A DNA stretch of 64,000 nucleotides. Origin: Deinococcus rubellus (GTDB lineage: Bacteria; Deinococcota; Deinococci; Deinococcales; Deinococcaceae). Position numbers and translations under genes: made by a program. The stretch is from the NCBI RefSeq assembly GCF_025244745.1, contig NZ_CP104213.1, positions 1,295,501-1,359,500 on the forward strand. Direction: 5' to 3'. Below, in pieces: positions 30,457-41,354 of this stretch (position 1 is the stretch's first letter; every line of letters starts with the position of its first letter). Below the pieces are notes generated by a model. The model was given only the letters and a program-made list of their open reading frames with translations, was not told where the DNA came from and searched no databases.

Positions 30457-31890
30457 GTAGCCCCAGATCAGCGCCGCCAGTCCCACCACACCCGCCAGCG
30501 TGATGATCAGTCCGGCGTTGCCGACCAGCAAAAAGGCCAGCGGCAGCCCGGCGGCGATCAGCACTGGCGGCCACCATGCCTTCCCCAGTGCCCGCAGCGC
30601 CAGCAGGGCACTCAGCAAACCGCCGATCAATCCGGCCCACACCACCAGCAGGTAACTCATCAGCACGCCGCCGAGGGCCAGACCTGCCAGTACGGCCAGC
30701 AGCGCCAGCGCCACCTGGGCCGGGGTCGTCCGTAGTCCGCGCCCCCAGGCCCACAGCGCGCCGAAGACGGCGGCGAGCAGCAGAGAAAGTGGCGCGAAGC
30801 CGTAGAGCTTGCCCAGCGTCTCGCGCAGGCTGGCGCTGCTGAAGGTCATGGAGACGTCCTGCGCCGTGATCACGTCCTTGAGGTTCCAGCTCAGGGTCGT
30901 GCTGCCCAGGCTGCGCGCGGTCTGGGTGGGCGGCAGGCTGTAGCGGGCGAACTTGGCAGCCTCGTTGGTCTTCACGCTCAGTTCGAAGTCCTTGATCGGC
31001 TCCCGGCGGCTGGCCAGCAGGTAGCTCCAGCCACGCGCGCCCTGGTGGGCATAGGTCACCTTCACGTTGACGGTCTCTTTGGGCTGCACCTGCGCCTCCC
31101 ACTGGCTGCCGTTGCTCAGGTCAGCGGCGGTCAGTTCCTGGCCGTTCACGATCACCTTGAAGCCCGAGAGGGTGCCGCTGCCGTTGGGCAGGGGAAACTG
31201 AAAGCGCACGGTGGCCGCCCGGTCCAGCGGGTTGGTGAAGGCGTACTCGGCGGCGAAGGTGGCGTTGTAGTAGGTGCGCCTGGCCCCCCGCGCCGGGGTT
31301 ACGAAATCCAGACTGACGTTGACCCGCGAGGTATCCAGCTTGATCGGCTCCTCGGTGGTCAGGGTGGCCTGCCGGGTAAAGATCACGTCCTGGCCGCTGC
31401 GGCGGAACTGGTCCACCAGTTTGGTCACGTTCTCGCTGGTGGGGTCGGTGAGGTACGGTGCGAGTGCGCCCACGCCCTGCTCACCCACCCGTTTGAGCAG
31501 GCTGGGCGGCACCACCAGCGTGCGGGTGTAGGTGCGGTCGGTCAGGTAGGTGATGGTGGGGGCCGACTGGGTGGTGGGCGCGGCGTCGAGGTCGGCCCCA
31601 TTTCCGGCCCGCGCGTTCTCGCCCACGCTGACCCGGCTGATGACCAGGCTGCCCAGCACCCCCAGCGCTACGAAGGTAAAGGCGAACAGCAGCAGCACGG
31701 CAGCCCAGCTTCCTACCGGCCAGGCGGCCTCGCGCAGCCAGCCGGTCGCCGACTCGTAGCGGGTGCGGCTGCGAAGCCGCAGGGTCAGCAGTCCGACTGC
31801 GCCGAGTAGCGCCAGCACCAGCACTGCCCACAGCAGCGCATGCCAGCCGGAGAAGAGAGACCAGAAGGCGTCCAGGGCCACTTGAACCAT
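30430..31890 (-). CDS. Multi-spanning membrane protein with large extracytoplasmic domain
   Basis: 486 aa. Two N-terminal membrane helices (about 14-36 and 57-85), about 260 residues outside (NATFAAEYAFTNPLD, FQFPLPNGSGTLSG, a beta-rich region), then at least five C-terminal helices. This topology recalls the CreD inner-membrane family, but I see no firm CreD signature. An AAGGAG site 6 nt before the ATG supports the start. The upstream region holds TGAGTA repeats, a likely operator for this gene. Function unknown. Confidence 0.75.
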   Translation of the reverse strand: MVQVALDAFWSLFSGWHALLWAVLVLALLGAVGLLTLRLRSRTRYESATGWLREAAWPVGSWAAVLLLFAFTFVALGVLGSLVISRVSVGENARAGNGADLDAAPTTQSAPTITYLTDRTYTRTLVVPPSLLKRVGEQGVGALAPYLTDPTSENVTKLVDQFRRSGQDVIFTRQATLTTEEPIKLDTSRVNVSLDFVTPARGARRTYYNATFAAEYAFTNPLDRAATVRFQFPLPNGSGTLSGFKVIVNGQELTAADLSNGSQWEAQVQPKETVNVKVTYAHQGARGWSYLLASRREPIKDFELSVKTNEAAKFARYSLPPTQTARSLGSTTLSWNLKDVITAQDVSMTFSSASLRETLGKLYGFAPLSLLLAAVFGALWAWGRGLRTTPAQVALALLAVLAGLALGGVLMSYLLVVWAGLIGGLLSALLALRALGKAWWPPVLIAAGLPLAFLLVGNAGLIITLAGVVGLAALIWGYKRRPPPAH

Positions 31891-31991
31891 ACGAAACTCC
31901 TTGGGCAGCTTGGCGAAGATGGGGCAGTGGGCAGACCTGAAAAATAAGCTGAGATGTGCGGGGGGACTGATGAGATGATAGTCGAAAGAGA

Positions 31992-32044
31992 TGAGTAGAT
32001 CACTCAAGATGTGTAGGATACTCAGATGAGTAAGAAAGTGAGTA
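31992..32044. promoter_or_regulatory. Cluster of TGAGTA half-sites (candidate operator)
   Basis: Within about 50 bp lie TGAGTAGATCACTCA (31992-32006, arms TGAGT/ACTCA), TACTCAGATGAGTA (32019-32032, arms TACTCA/TGAGTA) and a lone TGAGTA (32039-32044). It sits about 100 bp upstream of the membrane protein start and about 55 bp upstream of the acyl-CoA-binding protein gene. This repeated palindrome suggests cooperative binding of one regulator. Confidence 0.6.
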
Positions 32045-32097
32045 TAGACGGGTCAGTCTCGCCGCTCCCCGAAACTTGAACTTGGTACACTCGGGCC

Positions 32098-32349
32098 ATG
32101 TCCCTCTCCTTCGAGCAGGCCCGCGCCGAGTCCCAGGCGCTGCCCAGTAAGCCTGACAACGCCACGCTGCTCAAGCTCTACGCGCTCTATAAGCAGGGCA
32201 GCCAGGGCGACGTGACCGGCGAGCGGCCCGGCGGTTTCGATTTTGTCGGCGCGGCCAAATACGACGCCTGGGCCGGGCTGAAGGGCACGCCGTCCTTGGA
32301 CGCCCAGGCCAGCTACGTGGTGCTGGTCGAGCAGCTTCAGCAGGTCTAG
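32098..32349 (+). CDS. Acyl-CoA-binding protein (ACBP)
   Basis: 83 aa, the whole ACBP domain. LLKLYALYKQGSQGDVTGERPG and AAKYDAWAGLKGTPSLDAQASYV match the four-helix family, which binds long-chain acyl-CoA with Tyr, Lys and Trp residues here conserved (Lys in YKQ, Trp in DAW). ACBPs are common in eukaryotes and patchy in bacteria. A TACACT box 6 nt before the ATG gives a leaderless mRNA. irrE begins 49 bp past its stop. Confidence 0.92.
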   Translation: MSLSFEQARAESQALPSKPDNATLLKLYALYKQGSQGDVTGERPGGFDFVGAAKYDAWAGLKGTPSLDAQASYVVLVEQLQQV

Positions 32350-32383
32350 CAGGCAGCCCTGCCGGATGGGGCCAGTTTCGGGG

Positions 32384-32389
32384 TATCCT
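32384..32389 (+). promoter_or_regulatory. -10-like box before irrE deciding its GTG start
   Basis: TATCCT stands 9 nt before the GTG at 32399, consistent with a leaderless or near-leaderless transcript. An ATG at 32366 in the same frame lies upstream of this box and would not be on that mRNA. Confidence 0.5.
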
Positions 32390-32398
32390 GCTTTTACT

Positions 32399-33238
32399 GT
32401 GAGCGCTCCCGAAGGCCAGCCCAGCAGTTCCGTGCCGGTGAGTGAGGCCGCCGACGCCGACGCCTTCAAGGTGAGGATGCGGGTGCTGGCCCGCGCCTAC
32501 GCCGCCGGGTTGCCCGCCCTCGATACCCACAGCTTGATGGAAGGCCAGCTACTTCAGGGTGCCGGAGTGCGCCTGGAATTCATGCCGATGGGCGAGCGTG
32601 ACGGGGCCTATGACCCCGAGAACAAGGTCATCCTGATCAACTCGCAGGCGCGGCCCGAGCGGCAGCGCTTCACCCTGGCCCACGAGATCAGCCACGTCCT
32701 GCTGCTGAGTGACGACGACCTGCTGAGTGATCTGCACGATACCTACGAGGGCGAGCGGCTCGAAACCATGATCGAGACGCTGTGCAACGTGGGTGCGGCA
32801 GGCATTCTAATTCCCGACGCGCTGATGAACGATGTTCTGGAGCGCTACGGCCCCAGCGGACGGGCGATGGCCGAACTGGTGCGGCGGGCCGACGTGAGCG
32901 GCAGCGCGGCCCTCTACGCCCTGACTGAAGTGATCGGCGGCCAGGTGCTGCTGGCGGTCTGCGCCCCCAGTGGACGCGGTGAGGCCCGGCAGCTGACGGT
33001 GCGGGCCAGCGGCAAGGCGGCGGGCGTCAAGTACTCGCTGAGTCCCGGTACGCCGATTCCCGACGAGCATCCCATTCAAATTGCCCTGGAAACCGGCCTG
33101 GAGATCAGTGCCCGCAGCTATGTGCCGTTCCGCTCCGGGCGCAAGATGCCCGCCTGGGTGGACGTGTACCCGGACGGCAGCGGACGGCGGGTATTCGCCA
33201 GTTTCGACCTCGATCCGGCCCGGCTCGGCGGTTCGTGA
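32399..33238 (+). CDS. irrE: IrrE/PprI DNA-damage-response metallopeptidase
   Basis: 279 aa from the GTG. Residues RPERQRFTLAHEISH hold the zinc motif (His95, Glu96, His99), with the third ligand Glu126 (MIETLCN) 31 residues after His95, the same spacing as in characterised Deinococcus IrrE. A helical middle (ALYALTEVIGG) and a C-terminal GAF-like part (SYVPFRSGRKMPAWVDVYP) complete the three-part architecture. In Deinococcus, IrrE cleaves the repressor DdrO after radiation, turning on repair genes. Its stop overlaps the next start (GTGA), so it is co-translated with a dNTPase. The gene order ACBP-irrE-dNTPase is unlike what I recall for D. radiodurans. Confidence 0.96.
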   Translation: MSAPEGQPSSSVPVSEAADADAFKVRMRVLARAYAAGLPALDTHSLMEGQLLQGAGVRLEFMPMGERDGAYDPENKVILINSQARPERQRFTLAHEISHVLLLSDDDLLSDLHDTYEGERLETMIETLCNVGAAGILIPDALMNDVLERYGPSGRAMAELVRRADVSGSAALYALTEVIGGQVLLAVCAPSGRGEARQLTVRASGKAAGVKYSLSPGTPIPDEHPIQIALETGLEISARSYVPFRSGRKMPAWVDVYPDGSGRRVFASFDLDPARLGGS

Positions 33239-34518
33239 GCCGAATTCAAGAGACGCCGCCGGAGATCTGGGAAGCCCGGCGCGGCCCGCTGGCCCTGGCG
33301 GTGGCCGATGCCGAGAGCGAGAACCACGCCCGGATCATTCACAGCTACGCCTTTCGCCGCCTTCAGGGAAAAACCCAGGTGCTGGGTGCGCGCGGCGGCG
33401 ACTTCTACCGCACCCGCCTGACCCACAGCCTGGAGGTGGCTGAACTGGGCCGCGCCATGCTGGACGCCCTGCACGCCCGCCCAACTGCCTGGACGGCAAG
33501 GCTGCCCAGCCGCACCCTGCTCGCCAACCTGTGTCTGGCGCACGACCTGGGCCACCCGCCCTTCGGCCATGCCGGGGAGCGCACCCTGGACGCGGCCATG
33601 CGGGGGCTGAATTTGCCTGACTCGGGCAGCGCTGGGTCGGGCGGATCACCCGTCGGCTTCGAGGCCAACGGGCAGACCCTGCGGCTGCTGACCTACCTGG
33701 AAGCCGGGCCTGACCCTGGTGGGCACGGCCTCAATCTGACCCGCCGCCTGCTGCTGGGCGTGCTGAAATACCCGGTAGCCTACTCGTGGGCGGCCCAGCA
33801 GGCGCGGGTGTGGCCGCCCAAGTGCTACCTCGACACCGAGCAGAGTGTGGTGGACTGGCTGCTCGCGCCGCTGGGTGCGGCTGACCGTGAGCGCCTGACC
33901 AGGCCCGCGCCCGACCCGGCCCAGCCCGCCGAGTACCACCGCAGCTTCGACTGCCGCCTGATGGAACTGGCCGACGACGCGGCCTACAGCATCTACGATC
34001 TGGAAGACGGGGTGAACCTGGAATTGATCAACCGGGAAGACTGGGAAGCCCTGGCTGCCCAGCGTCCCGAACTGGTGGAAGTGCCGCAGCTCTCCAGCTG
34101 GGCCACACAGATTTTCAGCGGCGACGAGGCCGAATGCAAGTGCGGGGTGGCGGCCCTGTCGCGCACCCTGGTGACGGGCGTAGACGTGAGTGCCCAGAGC
34201 CGCTTCGAGGAGCCGCTGCTCGATCTGCGGGCCGACTTCACGCCGCAGGCCGCCGCGCTGCAAGCCTTTCTTAAAGCGCTGGTGTACCGGCAGGTCATCG
34301 ACACGCCGCAGGTGCGGGAGCCGGAAGCGCGGGCCTGCTTGCTGCTGCGCCGCCTGTTCGACGCTGCCCAGGCCGACCCGCAGCATTGGCTGGGAGCCGG
34401 ATCGCGTCGACGTCTGGCCGGGAGCCGCAGCGAGGCCGAGCGCGCCCGTGTGGTGTGCGATTACCTGGCCGGGATGACCGACAGCTACGCTCTGGACCTG
34501 GCCGCACGGGTGCAATAA
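33235..34518 (+). CDS. dgt: Deoxyguanosinetriphosphate triphosphohydrolase-like HD protein
   Basis: 427 aa. HD-domain motifs: RLTHSLEVAELGR (His64), CLAHDLGHPPFGH (His103-Asp104), and ELADDAAYSIYDLEDG (Asp about 247). These are the residues of dNTPases that cleave dNTP to deoxynucleoside plus triphosphate, lowering dNTP pools. The GTG start overlaps the irrE TGA. Specificity within the family cannot be read. The C-terminal third is helical. Confidence 0.9.
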   Translation: MSRIQETPPEIWEARRGPLALAVADAESENHARIIHSYAFRRLQGKTQVLGARGGDFYRTRLTHSLEVAELGRAMLDALHARPTAWTARLPSRTLLANLCLAHDLGHPPFGHAGERTLDAAMRGLNLPDSGSAGSGGSPVGFEANGQTLRLLTYLEAGPDPGGHGLNLTRRLLLGVLKYPVAYSWAAQQARVWPPKCYLDTEQSVVDWLLAPLGAADRERLTRPAPDPAQPAEYHRSFDCRLMELADDAAYSIYDLEDGVNLELINREDWEALAAQRPELVEVPQLSSWATQIFSGDEAECKCGVAALSRTLVTGVDVSAQSRFEEPLLDLRADFTPQAAALQAFLKALVYRQVIDTPQVREPEARACLLLRRLFDAAQADPQHWLGAGSRRRLAGSRSEAERARVVCDYLAGMTDSYALDLAARVQ

Positions 34519-34648
34519 GCGGGTGGGTGGCATAAGCAGGTGGAGTGAGAGCAGACACCCGGAACAGACACCGCGAAAACAGCCGGGAGTGAGCGCCGCG
34601 TCAGCTCCGTATGACGCCCTCCTCACCGCCAGCCCTTAGCATGCGGCC

Positions 34649-35278
34649 ATGCGCCGCCTTGCCCTTCTCCTGCTGCCCTTTCTCACCCTTCCCGCGCTGG
34701 CTGAGGCTGGTGTTTGCGACGGCGGCATCAAACCGATGCAGCCCGGCTGGGTGTGGACCTACCGCGACACTGACAAAGACGGCGTGGAGTTCTACGAGAT
34801 GCGCCGCAGCCTCACCACCACCGGCTACACCGACACCTACACCACCCCCGGCAAGCCGCCCGCACCGCAGAGCTTTCGCTGCGAGGGGGGCGCGCAAACC
34901 AATGTGACCGCGCCCAGCGTCGGTGGGGCCGAGATCACCCGGCTGACCGTGACGGGCGTGAGTTTTCCCGCGCCCGCCGACTGGAAGACCGGCTACACCT
35001 GGAACTACCTGATGAATCTGGAAGGCCGCAAATCGGGCTTCAATGCCAAAGCGACCATCACCTTCAATTACCGCATCCTGGGCCGCGAGAAAGTTACGGT
35101 GCCCGCCGGAACCTTCGACGCCTGGAAAGTCGAGATGAACGGAAACGTGGACGCCCGCATCTCGGTGCTGCCGATTCGTCAGAAGTTCAGCGAGACCCAG
35201 TGGATCGTGCCAGACATTGGGATTGTCAGGATTCAGCGCGAGAACAGCGGATCCGAACTGACGTCCCTCAAGAAGTAG
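34649..35278 (+). CDS. Secreted hypothetical protein (TapB-/DUF3108-like pattern)
   Basis: 209 aa. A signal peptide (about 1-22) and Cys in GVCDGG, then a WVWTYRDTDKDGVEFYEM start and beta-rich body (NYRILGREKVTVPAGTFDAWKVEM), ending VPDIGIVRIQREN. The VPAGTFDAWKV and IGIVR segments resemble DUF3108/TapB-like exported proteins. TAGCAT lies 6 nt before the ATG (leaderless). Role unknown. Confidence 0.7.
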   Translation: MRRLALLLLPFLTLPALAEAGVCDGGIKPMQPGWVWTYRDTDKDGVEFYEMRRSLTTTGYTDTYTTPGKPPAPQSFRCEGGAQTNVTAPSVGGAEITRLTVTGVSFPAPADWKTGYTWNYLMNLEGRKSGFNAKATITFNYRILGREKVTVPAGTFDAWKVEMNGNVDARISVLPIRQKFSETQWIVPDIGIVRIQRENSGSELTSLKK

Positions 35279-35319
35279 ACATCCAGGAAAGAGTCGCAGG
35301 CAGGTGTTAGCCTGAGCGC

Positions 35320-35853
35320 ATGAGCCGACCTGATTCTGCCAGCCCTGATTCGAGCAGCCCCGAAGCCGGTACCGAAGCACCCAGACTCCGGCCCGGTGAC
35401 GCCTTTCCCGATTTCAGCCTGCCCGATGCCCAGAGGAAGATGCACACCCTGAACGATTCCAGCGGCAAGTATCTGGTGCTCTATGTCTACCCCAAGGACA
35501 ACACCCCCGGCTGCACCAGGGAAGCCTGCGATTTCCGTGACAACATGGCCCTCAAGCAGCACGGCGCGCAGATTCTGGGGCTGAGCATGGACGACGCCGC
35601 CAGCCACCAGAACTTTGCCGAGGAGCACAGCCTGCCGTTTCCGCTGCTCTCTGACCCCAGCGCTGACTTCCTGAAAGCGGTGGGGGCTTACGGCACCAAA
35701 AATCTGTACGGCAAAATCTCGCAGGGTGTCAAGCGCACCACCTTCCTGGTCGGCCCGGACGGCAAGCTGGTCAAAACCTGGTACGCGGTGAGCGTGGACG
35801 GCCATGCGGACGCGGTGGTCAAGGCCATCGAAGCTGATCAAGCCGGAAAATGA
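35320..35853 (+). CDS. Thiol peroxidase (BCP-type peroxiredoxin)
   Basis: 177 aa. Peroxidatic Cys65 and resolving Cys70 in PGCTREACDF, with the YPKDNTPG and F.....LLSDP context of bacterioferritin-comigratory proteins. Reduces peroxides using thiols. The first 22 residues are Ser/Glu-rich and not conserved. TAGCCT lies 6 nt before the ATG. The stop overlaps rpiA (ATGA). Confidence 0.93.
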   Translation: MSRPDSASPDSSSPEAGTEAPRLRPGDAFPDFSLPDAQRKMHTLNDSSGKYLVLYVYPKDNTPGCTREACDFRDNMALKQHGAQILGLSMDDAASHQNFAEEHSLPFPLLSDPSADFLKAVGAYGTKNLYGKISQGVKRTTFLVGPDGKLVKTWYAVSVDGHADAVVKAIEADQAGK

Positions 35854-36557
35854 GCAGCCTGAACTTGGAAGCGCTGAAAAAAGAAGCGGCCATCCGGGCC
35901 GTGGCGCTGATCGGAAGCGGGATGCACGTGGGCCTCGGCACCGGCAGCACCGCCCGGTACGCCATCGAGGAGGTGGGTCGCCGGGTGGCGGCGGGCGAAT
36001 TGACCGGGCTGACCTGCGTGGCGACGAGTGAGGCGAGTGACGGGCAGGCCCGCGCGTTGGGCCTTGAAGTGGGGCCGCTGACCCCGCAGCCTTTTGACCT
36101 CGCCATTGACGGAGCCGATGAGATCACGCCGGATGTGGACCTGATCAAGGGGCTGGGCGGGGCGCTGGTGCGCGAGAAGCTGGTGGAAGTCCAGGCCCGG
36201 CGGCTGATCATCATCGCCGACCACACCAAACTGGTGGCCAGGTTGGGCGAAAAAGCGCCGCTGCCCATTGAGGTGCTGCAATTCGGGGTCCAGAGTACGC
36301 TGGTCCGCTTGCAGGCGCTGGGCGCGGTGGGCGAGTTGCGCCGCAGCAGCCCTGACCTCCACGTGTCGGACCTTTATGTGACCGACAACGGCAATTTCAT
36401 CTTCGACGCCCGCTTCGCTGGAGCCGATCTGGCTGCCCTGGAACGCACCCTCAAGGGCACGCTGGGTGTGGTCGAGACGGGCCTGTTTCTGAAGATGGCG
36501 GAGCGGGCCTTCGTCGCCGCGCCCGGCGAGGTGCGTGAGGTGGTGCGCGGACGTTAA
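35850..36557 (+). CDS. rpiA: Ribose-5-phosphate isomerase A
   Basis: 235 aa. GLGTGSTARYAIE, DLAIDGADEI and KGLGGALVREK are the active-site blocks. Interconverts ribulose-5-P and ribose-5-P, supplying PRPP and NADPH-linked pathways. Co-translated with the peroxiredoxin, which suggests a shared oxidative-stress role by inference only. Confidence 0.96.
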   Translation: MSSLNLEALKKEAAIRAVALIGSGMHVGLGTGSTARYAIEEVGRRVAAGELTGLTCVATSEASDGQARALGLEVGPLTPQPFDLAIDGADEITPDVDLIKGLGGALVREKLVEVQARRLIIIADHTKLVARLGEKAPLPIEVLQFGVQSTLVRLQALGAVGELRRSSPDLHVSDLYVTDNGNFIFDARFAGADLAALERTLKGTLGVVETGLFLKMAERAFVAAPGEVREVVRGR

Positions 36558-36609
36558 GCAAGTGTTGGTCCCCGGCTCCGGACGCGCCCCCAGGCTGCAC
36601 AATGGGGGC

Positions 36610-36888
36610 ATGGACCTTCAGACCCAGATTGACCAGACCCTCTTTCCCGAAGGCGTTCAGGTCACGACCTACGAGGAGATGGAAGGCCGGATCTTTCGGA
36701 TTCGCCAGCGCAAGGCCGAGGTCAGGCACGGCCTGGAAATTCTGCTGACCGACGAGGCTGTGCAGATGTACGGTGAGGGGCCGATGGTCGCCACCGTATT
36801 GCAGCAGCTCAAGCGCCACGCCGAGCAGGGTCTGCCGGTGGTGGAAGCCGGGCAGGAATACGAGCGGTTGACGTTCGTGGGTGATTGA
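36610..36888 (+). CDS. Hypothetical protein (92 aa)
   Basis: MDLQTQIDQTLFPEGVQVTT start, then EMEGRIFRIRQRKAEVRHGLEI and a helical end. Not recognised. CACAAT stands 6 nt before the ATG (a weak -10). It ends 79 bp before clpB, and the HAIR operator lies between. Confidence 0.6.
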   Translation: MDLQTQIDQTLFPEGVQVTTYEEMEGRIFRIRQRKAEVRHGLEILLTDEAVQMYGEGPMVATVLQQLKRHAEQGLPVVEAGQEYERLTFVGD

Positions 36889-36914
36889 GGACAGCCGCCT
36901 TAACGCTCAATAAA

Positions 36915-36944
36915 CTTGACATGACCGCACTCAAGTTCCAGAAT
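36915..36944 (+). promoter_or_regulatory. clpB promoter with HAIR operator
   Basis: CTTGACA-N7-ACTCAAG (36915-36935) closely matches the HspR-associated inverted repeat CTTGAGT-N7-ACTCAAG. The left arm holds TTGACA (-35, 36916-36921) followed 17 nt later by CAGAAT (-10, 36939-36944). HspR binding would block polymerase, so clpB should be heat-inducible. Confidence 0.82.
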
Positions 36945-36966
36945 AAAGGGACTTGAGGAGGTTGTC

Positions 36967-39543
<2,577 letters not shown>

Positions 39544-39564
39544 GGGAAAGACTATCTTCAAATG

Positions 39565-39603
39565 AAAGCCCCTCAACACCTATTTAAATGTTGAGGGGCT
39601 TTT
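39565..39603. terminator. Bidirectional terminator between clpB and the 5'-nucleotidase gene
   Basis: A 14-bp stem (39565-39578 with 39589-39602), 10-nt loop CCTATTTAAA and flanking T/A residues on both strands. Serves two converging genes. Confidence 0.9.
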
Positions 39604-39615
39604 CCACCGCTCTAC

Positions 39616-41148
39616 TCAGCGAATTTGAATGCGTCCGTCAGTTTGCGGCGCGATGTGCCCAGCTGAGGTGATGGCGTTCGAGAGAATCTGGGCCAGCAGC
39701 GGGCCTTCGCTGGGGCCGACGAGGGTGGCGGTGGTGGGCAGGTTCTGAAAGATGGTGTAGCCGTCGCCGCCCGAATACATGTAATCGTTGATGGCCACGC
39801 TGTAGGTGGCGCTGTCGTCCAGCGGTTTGCCGCCTACCGTGGCGTCCACGATGCGCGAACCGGCGGGCGCTTTGGGATTGAACGCATAGGTCGCGCCGGA
39901 GATCTGCAAAAAGCGTCCGGCAGTACTTTCGACCTGCGAGACGCTGTTTTCCAGCATCTGACGCACCACGTCGCCCTTAACCTTGACCACGACCAGGGTG
40001 TTGCCGAAGGGCAGGATGCTGAAGGCGTCCTTCTTGGTGAGCTGGCCCACCGGATACGTCGTATCGGTGCGGATACTGCCGCCGTTCATCACCGCGATGT
40101 CGCTGCCCGCCACGGTGCGGATGCTGTCGGCGATAAAGTCGCCCAGATTGCTTTCCTTACCGCGTGCCGAGGCCTCGGTGGCGTCCAGCGGTACATCGGT
40201 CTGGCCCAGCACCGTGGCGAAATCGGCGTTCAGTTTGTCGGCGTAGCTCGCGACGACATCTGCCGTGGCTTTTTCTTCGGGAATGGCAGGCGTCACAGGA
40301 ATGTTCTGGTAGGTGTAGACCGGCGATTTCCCGTTGAGATCCACTGTCACGCTCCAGATGTTGCGGGCGTCACTGTTGGCCTTGACATACGGGGCGTTGC
40401 CGCACTGGGTGTTGCTCATCATGCTGTGGTCGTGGCCGCCCACGATGAAATCAATCCCTGATACCGCTTTAGACAGCGCGCAGTCGTCGCTGGCGTCCTG
40501 GTGGGTAATCGCGATGACGTACTGCGCGCCCTCACCGCGCAACTTCTTGGCCTCGGTCTGGGCCGTCTGAATGGGGTCAGCAAACTTCACCGCCGTTTTG
40601 TCCGAGAGGATCGGGGTGAAGTCGTACGACAGCCCGAATACCCCCACCTTCACGTCGCCAACCGTGACCAGGGCGTCGGGCTGGGTGCCGGTGATCGGCG
40701 CATCGGTGGCCGACTCACTGATGTTGGCGCTCAGCCACTTGAACTTGGATTCTCCAAGACGGGTCTTGAGGGTGGGCAGCCCAAAATCCAGCTCGTGGTT
40801 GCCCAGGGTGGCGTAATCCACGCCGATGCTGTTGAAGGCCGCGATCATCTGCTCACCCTTGAAGACGCCCGACATCACCGAGGGCGAGAGCAGATCACCG
40901 GCAAACAAGACCAGGGTGTTGGGATTCTGGGCGCGCAGCCGCTTGACCAGGCTGGCCACCCGCGCCGCACCGCCTGCGGTTCCGCCGTCAACGGGTTGAA
41001 TCTCGTAGACATCGTTGAAGGTCACGAGTTGCAGAATTTTAGTGGTACTGGACGCAGTGCTGGCGGGCGCGGCCGTCTGGGCCGAGGCGGCCAGGGTGGC
41101 GGAGAGCAGGGTCAGGGTCAGGGTGCGCAGGGTGGAAGATACCTTCAT
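39616..41148 (-). CDS. Secreted bifunctional 5'-nucleotidase / metallophosphatase
   Basis: 510 aa. A signal peptide (about 1-22) precedes the calcineurin-like domain: TFNDVYEIQP, FAGDLLSPS, GNHELDFG, ITHQDASDD and GGHDHSMMS. The C-terminal half is the 5'-nucleotidase binding domain (NGGSIRTDTTYPVG, SVAINDYMYSGGDGY). Hydrolyses extracellular nucleotides for phosphate and nucleosides. AAGGAG 6-7 nt before the ATG. Upstream (about 200 bp to the EamA gene) no gene is seen. Confidence 0.93.
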   Translation of the reverse strand: MKVSSTLRTLTLTLLSATLAASAQTAAPASTASSTTKILQLVTFNDVYEIQPVDGGTAGGAARVASLVKRLRAQNPNTLVLFAGDLLSPSVMSGVFKGEQMIAAFNSIGVDYATLGNHELDFGLPTLKTRLGESKFKWLSANISESATDAPITGTQPDALVTVGDVKVGVFGLSYDFTPILSDKTAVKFADPIQTAQTEAKKLRGEGAQYVIAITHQDASDDCALSKAVSGIDFIVGGHDHSMMSNTQCGNAPYVKANSDARNIWSVTVDLNGKSPVYTYQNIPVTPAIPEEKATADVVASYADKLNADFATVLGQTDVPLDATEASARGKESNLGDFIADSIRTVAGSDIAVMNGGSIRTDTTYPVGQLTKKDAFSILPFGNTLVVVKVKGDVVRQMLENSVSQVESTAGRFLQISGATYAFNPKAPAGSRIVDATVGGKPLDDSATYSVAINDYMYSGGDGYTIFQNLPTTATLVGPSEGPLLAQILSNAITSAGHIAPQTDGRIQIR

Positions 41149-41354
41149 AAAAGCTCCTTGGCGCAGTCAAGCGTTCCCACGTCTGTAAAAAAGAGGCGGC
41201 CCTATGCCGCAGTCGTGAAGCCAGATAGGGTCACCGTGGTGCCGGAGTCGTGGCAGCAGTTGACAACGGGGCCGCGCCACCTTCCATGCTCGAACGGAAG
41301 ATAAAATTCATATGAAATGCACCATTCACACAAGCACCCCAGTCTCCGAGGGTG

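Noticed and set aside
32366..32398. ATG start of irrE 11 codons upstream
   Set aside because: It lies before the TATCCT -10-like box; the GTG after the box is a better leaderless start.
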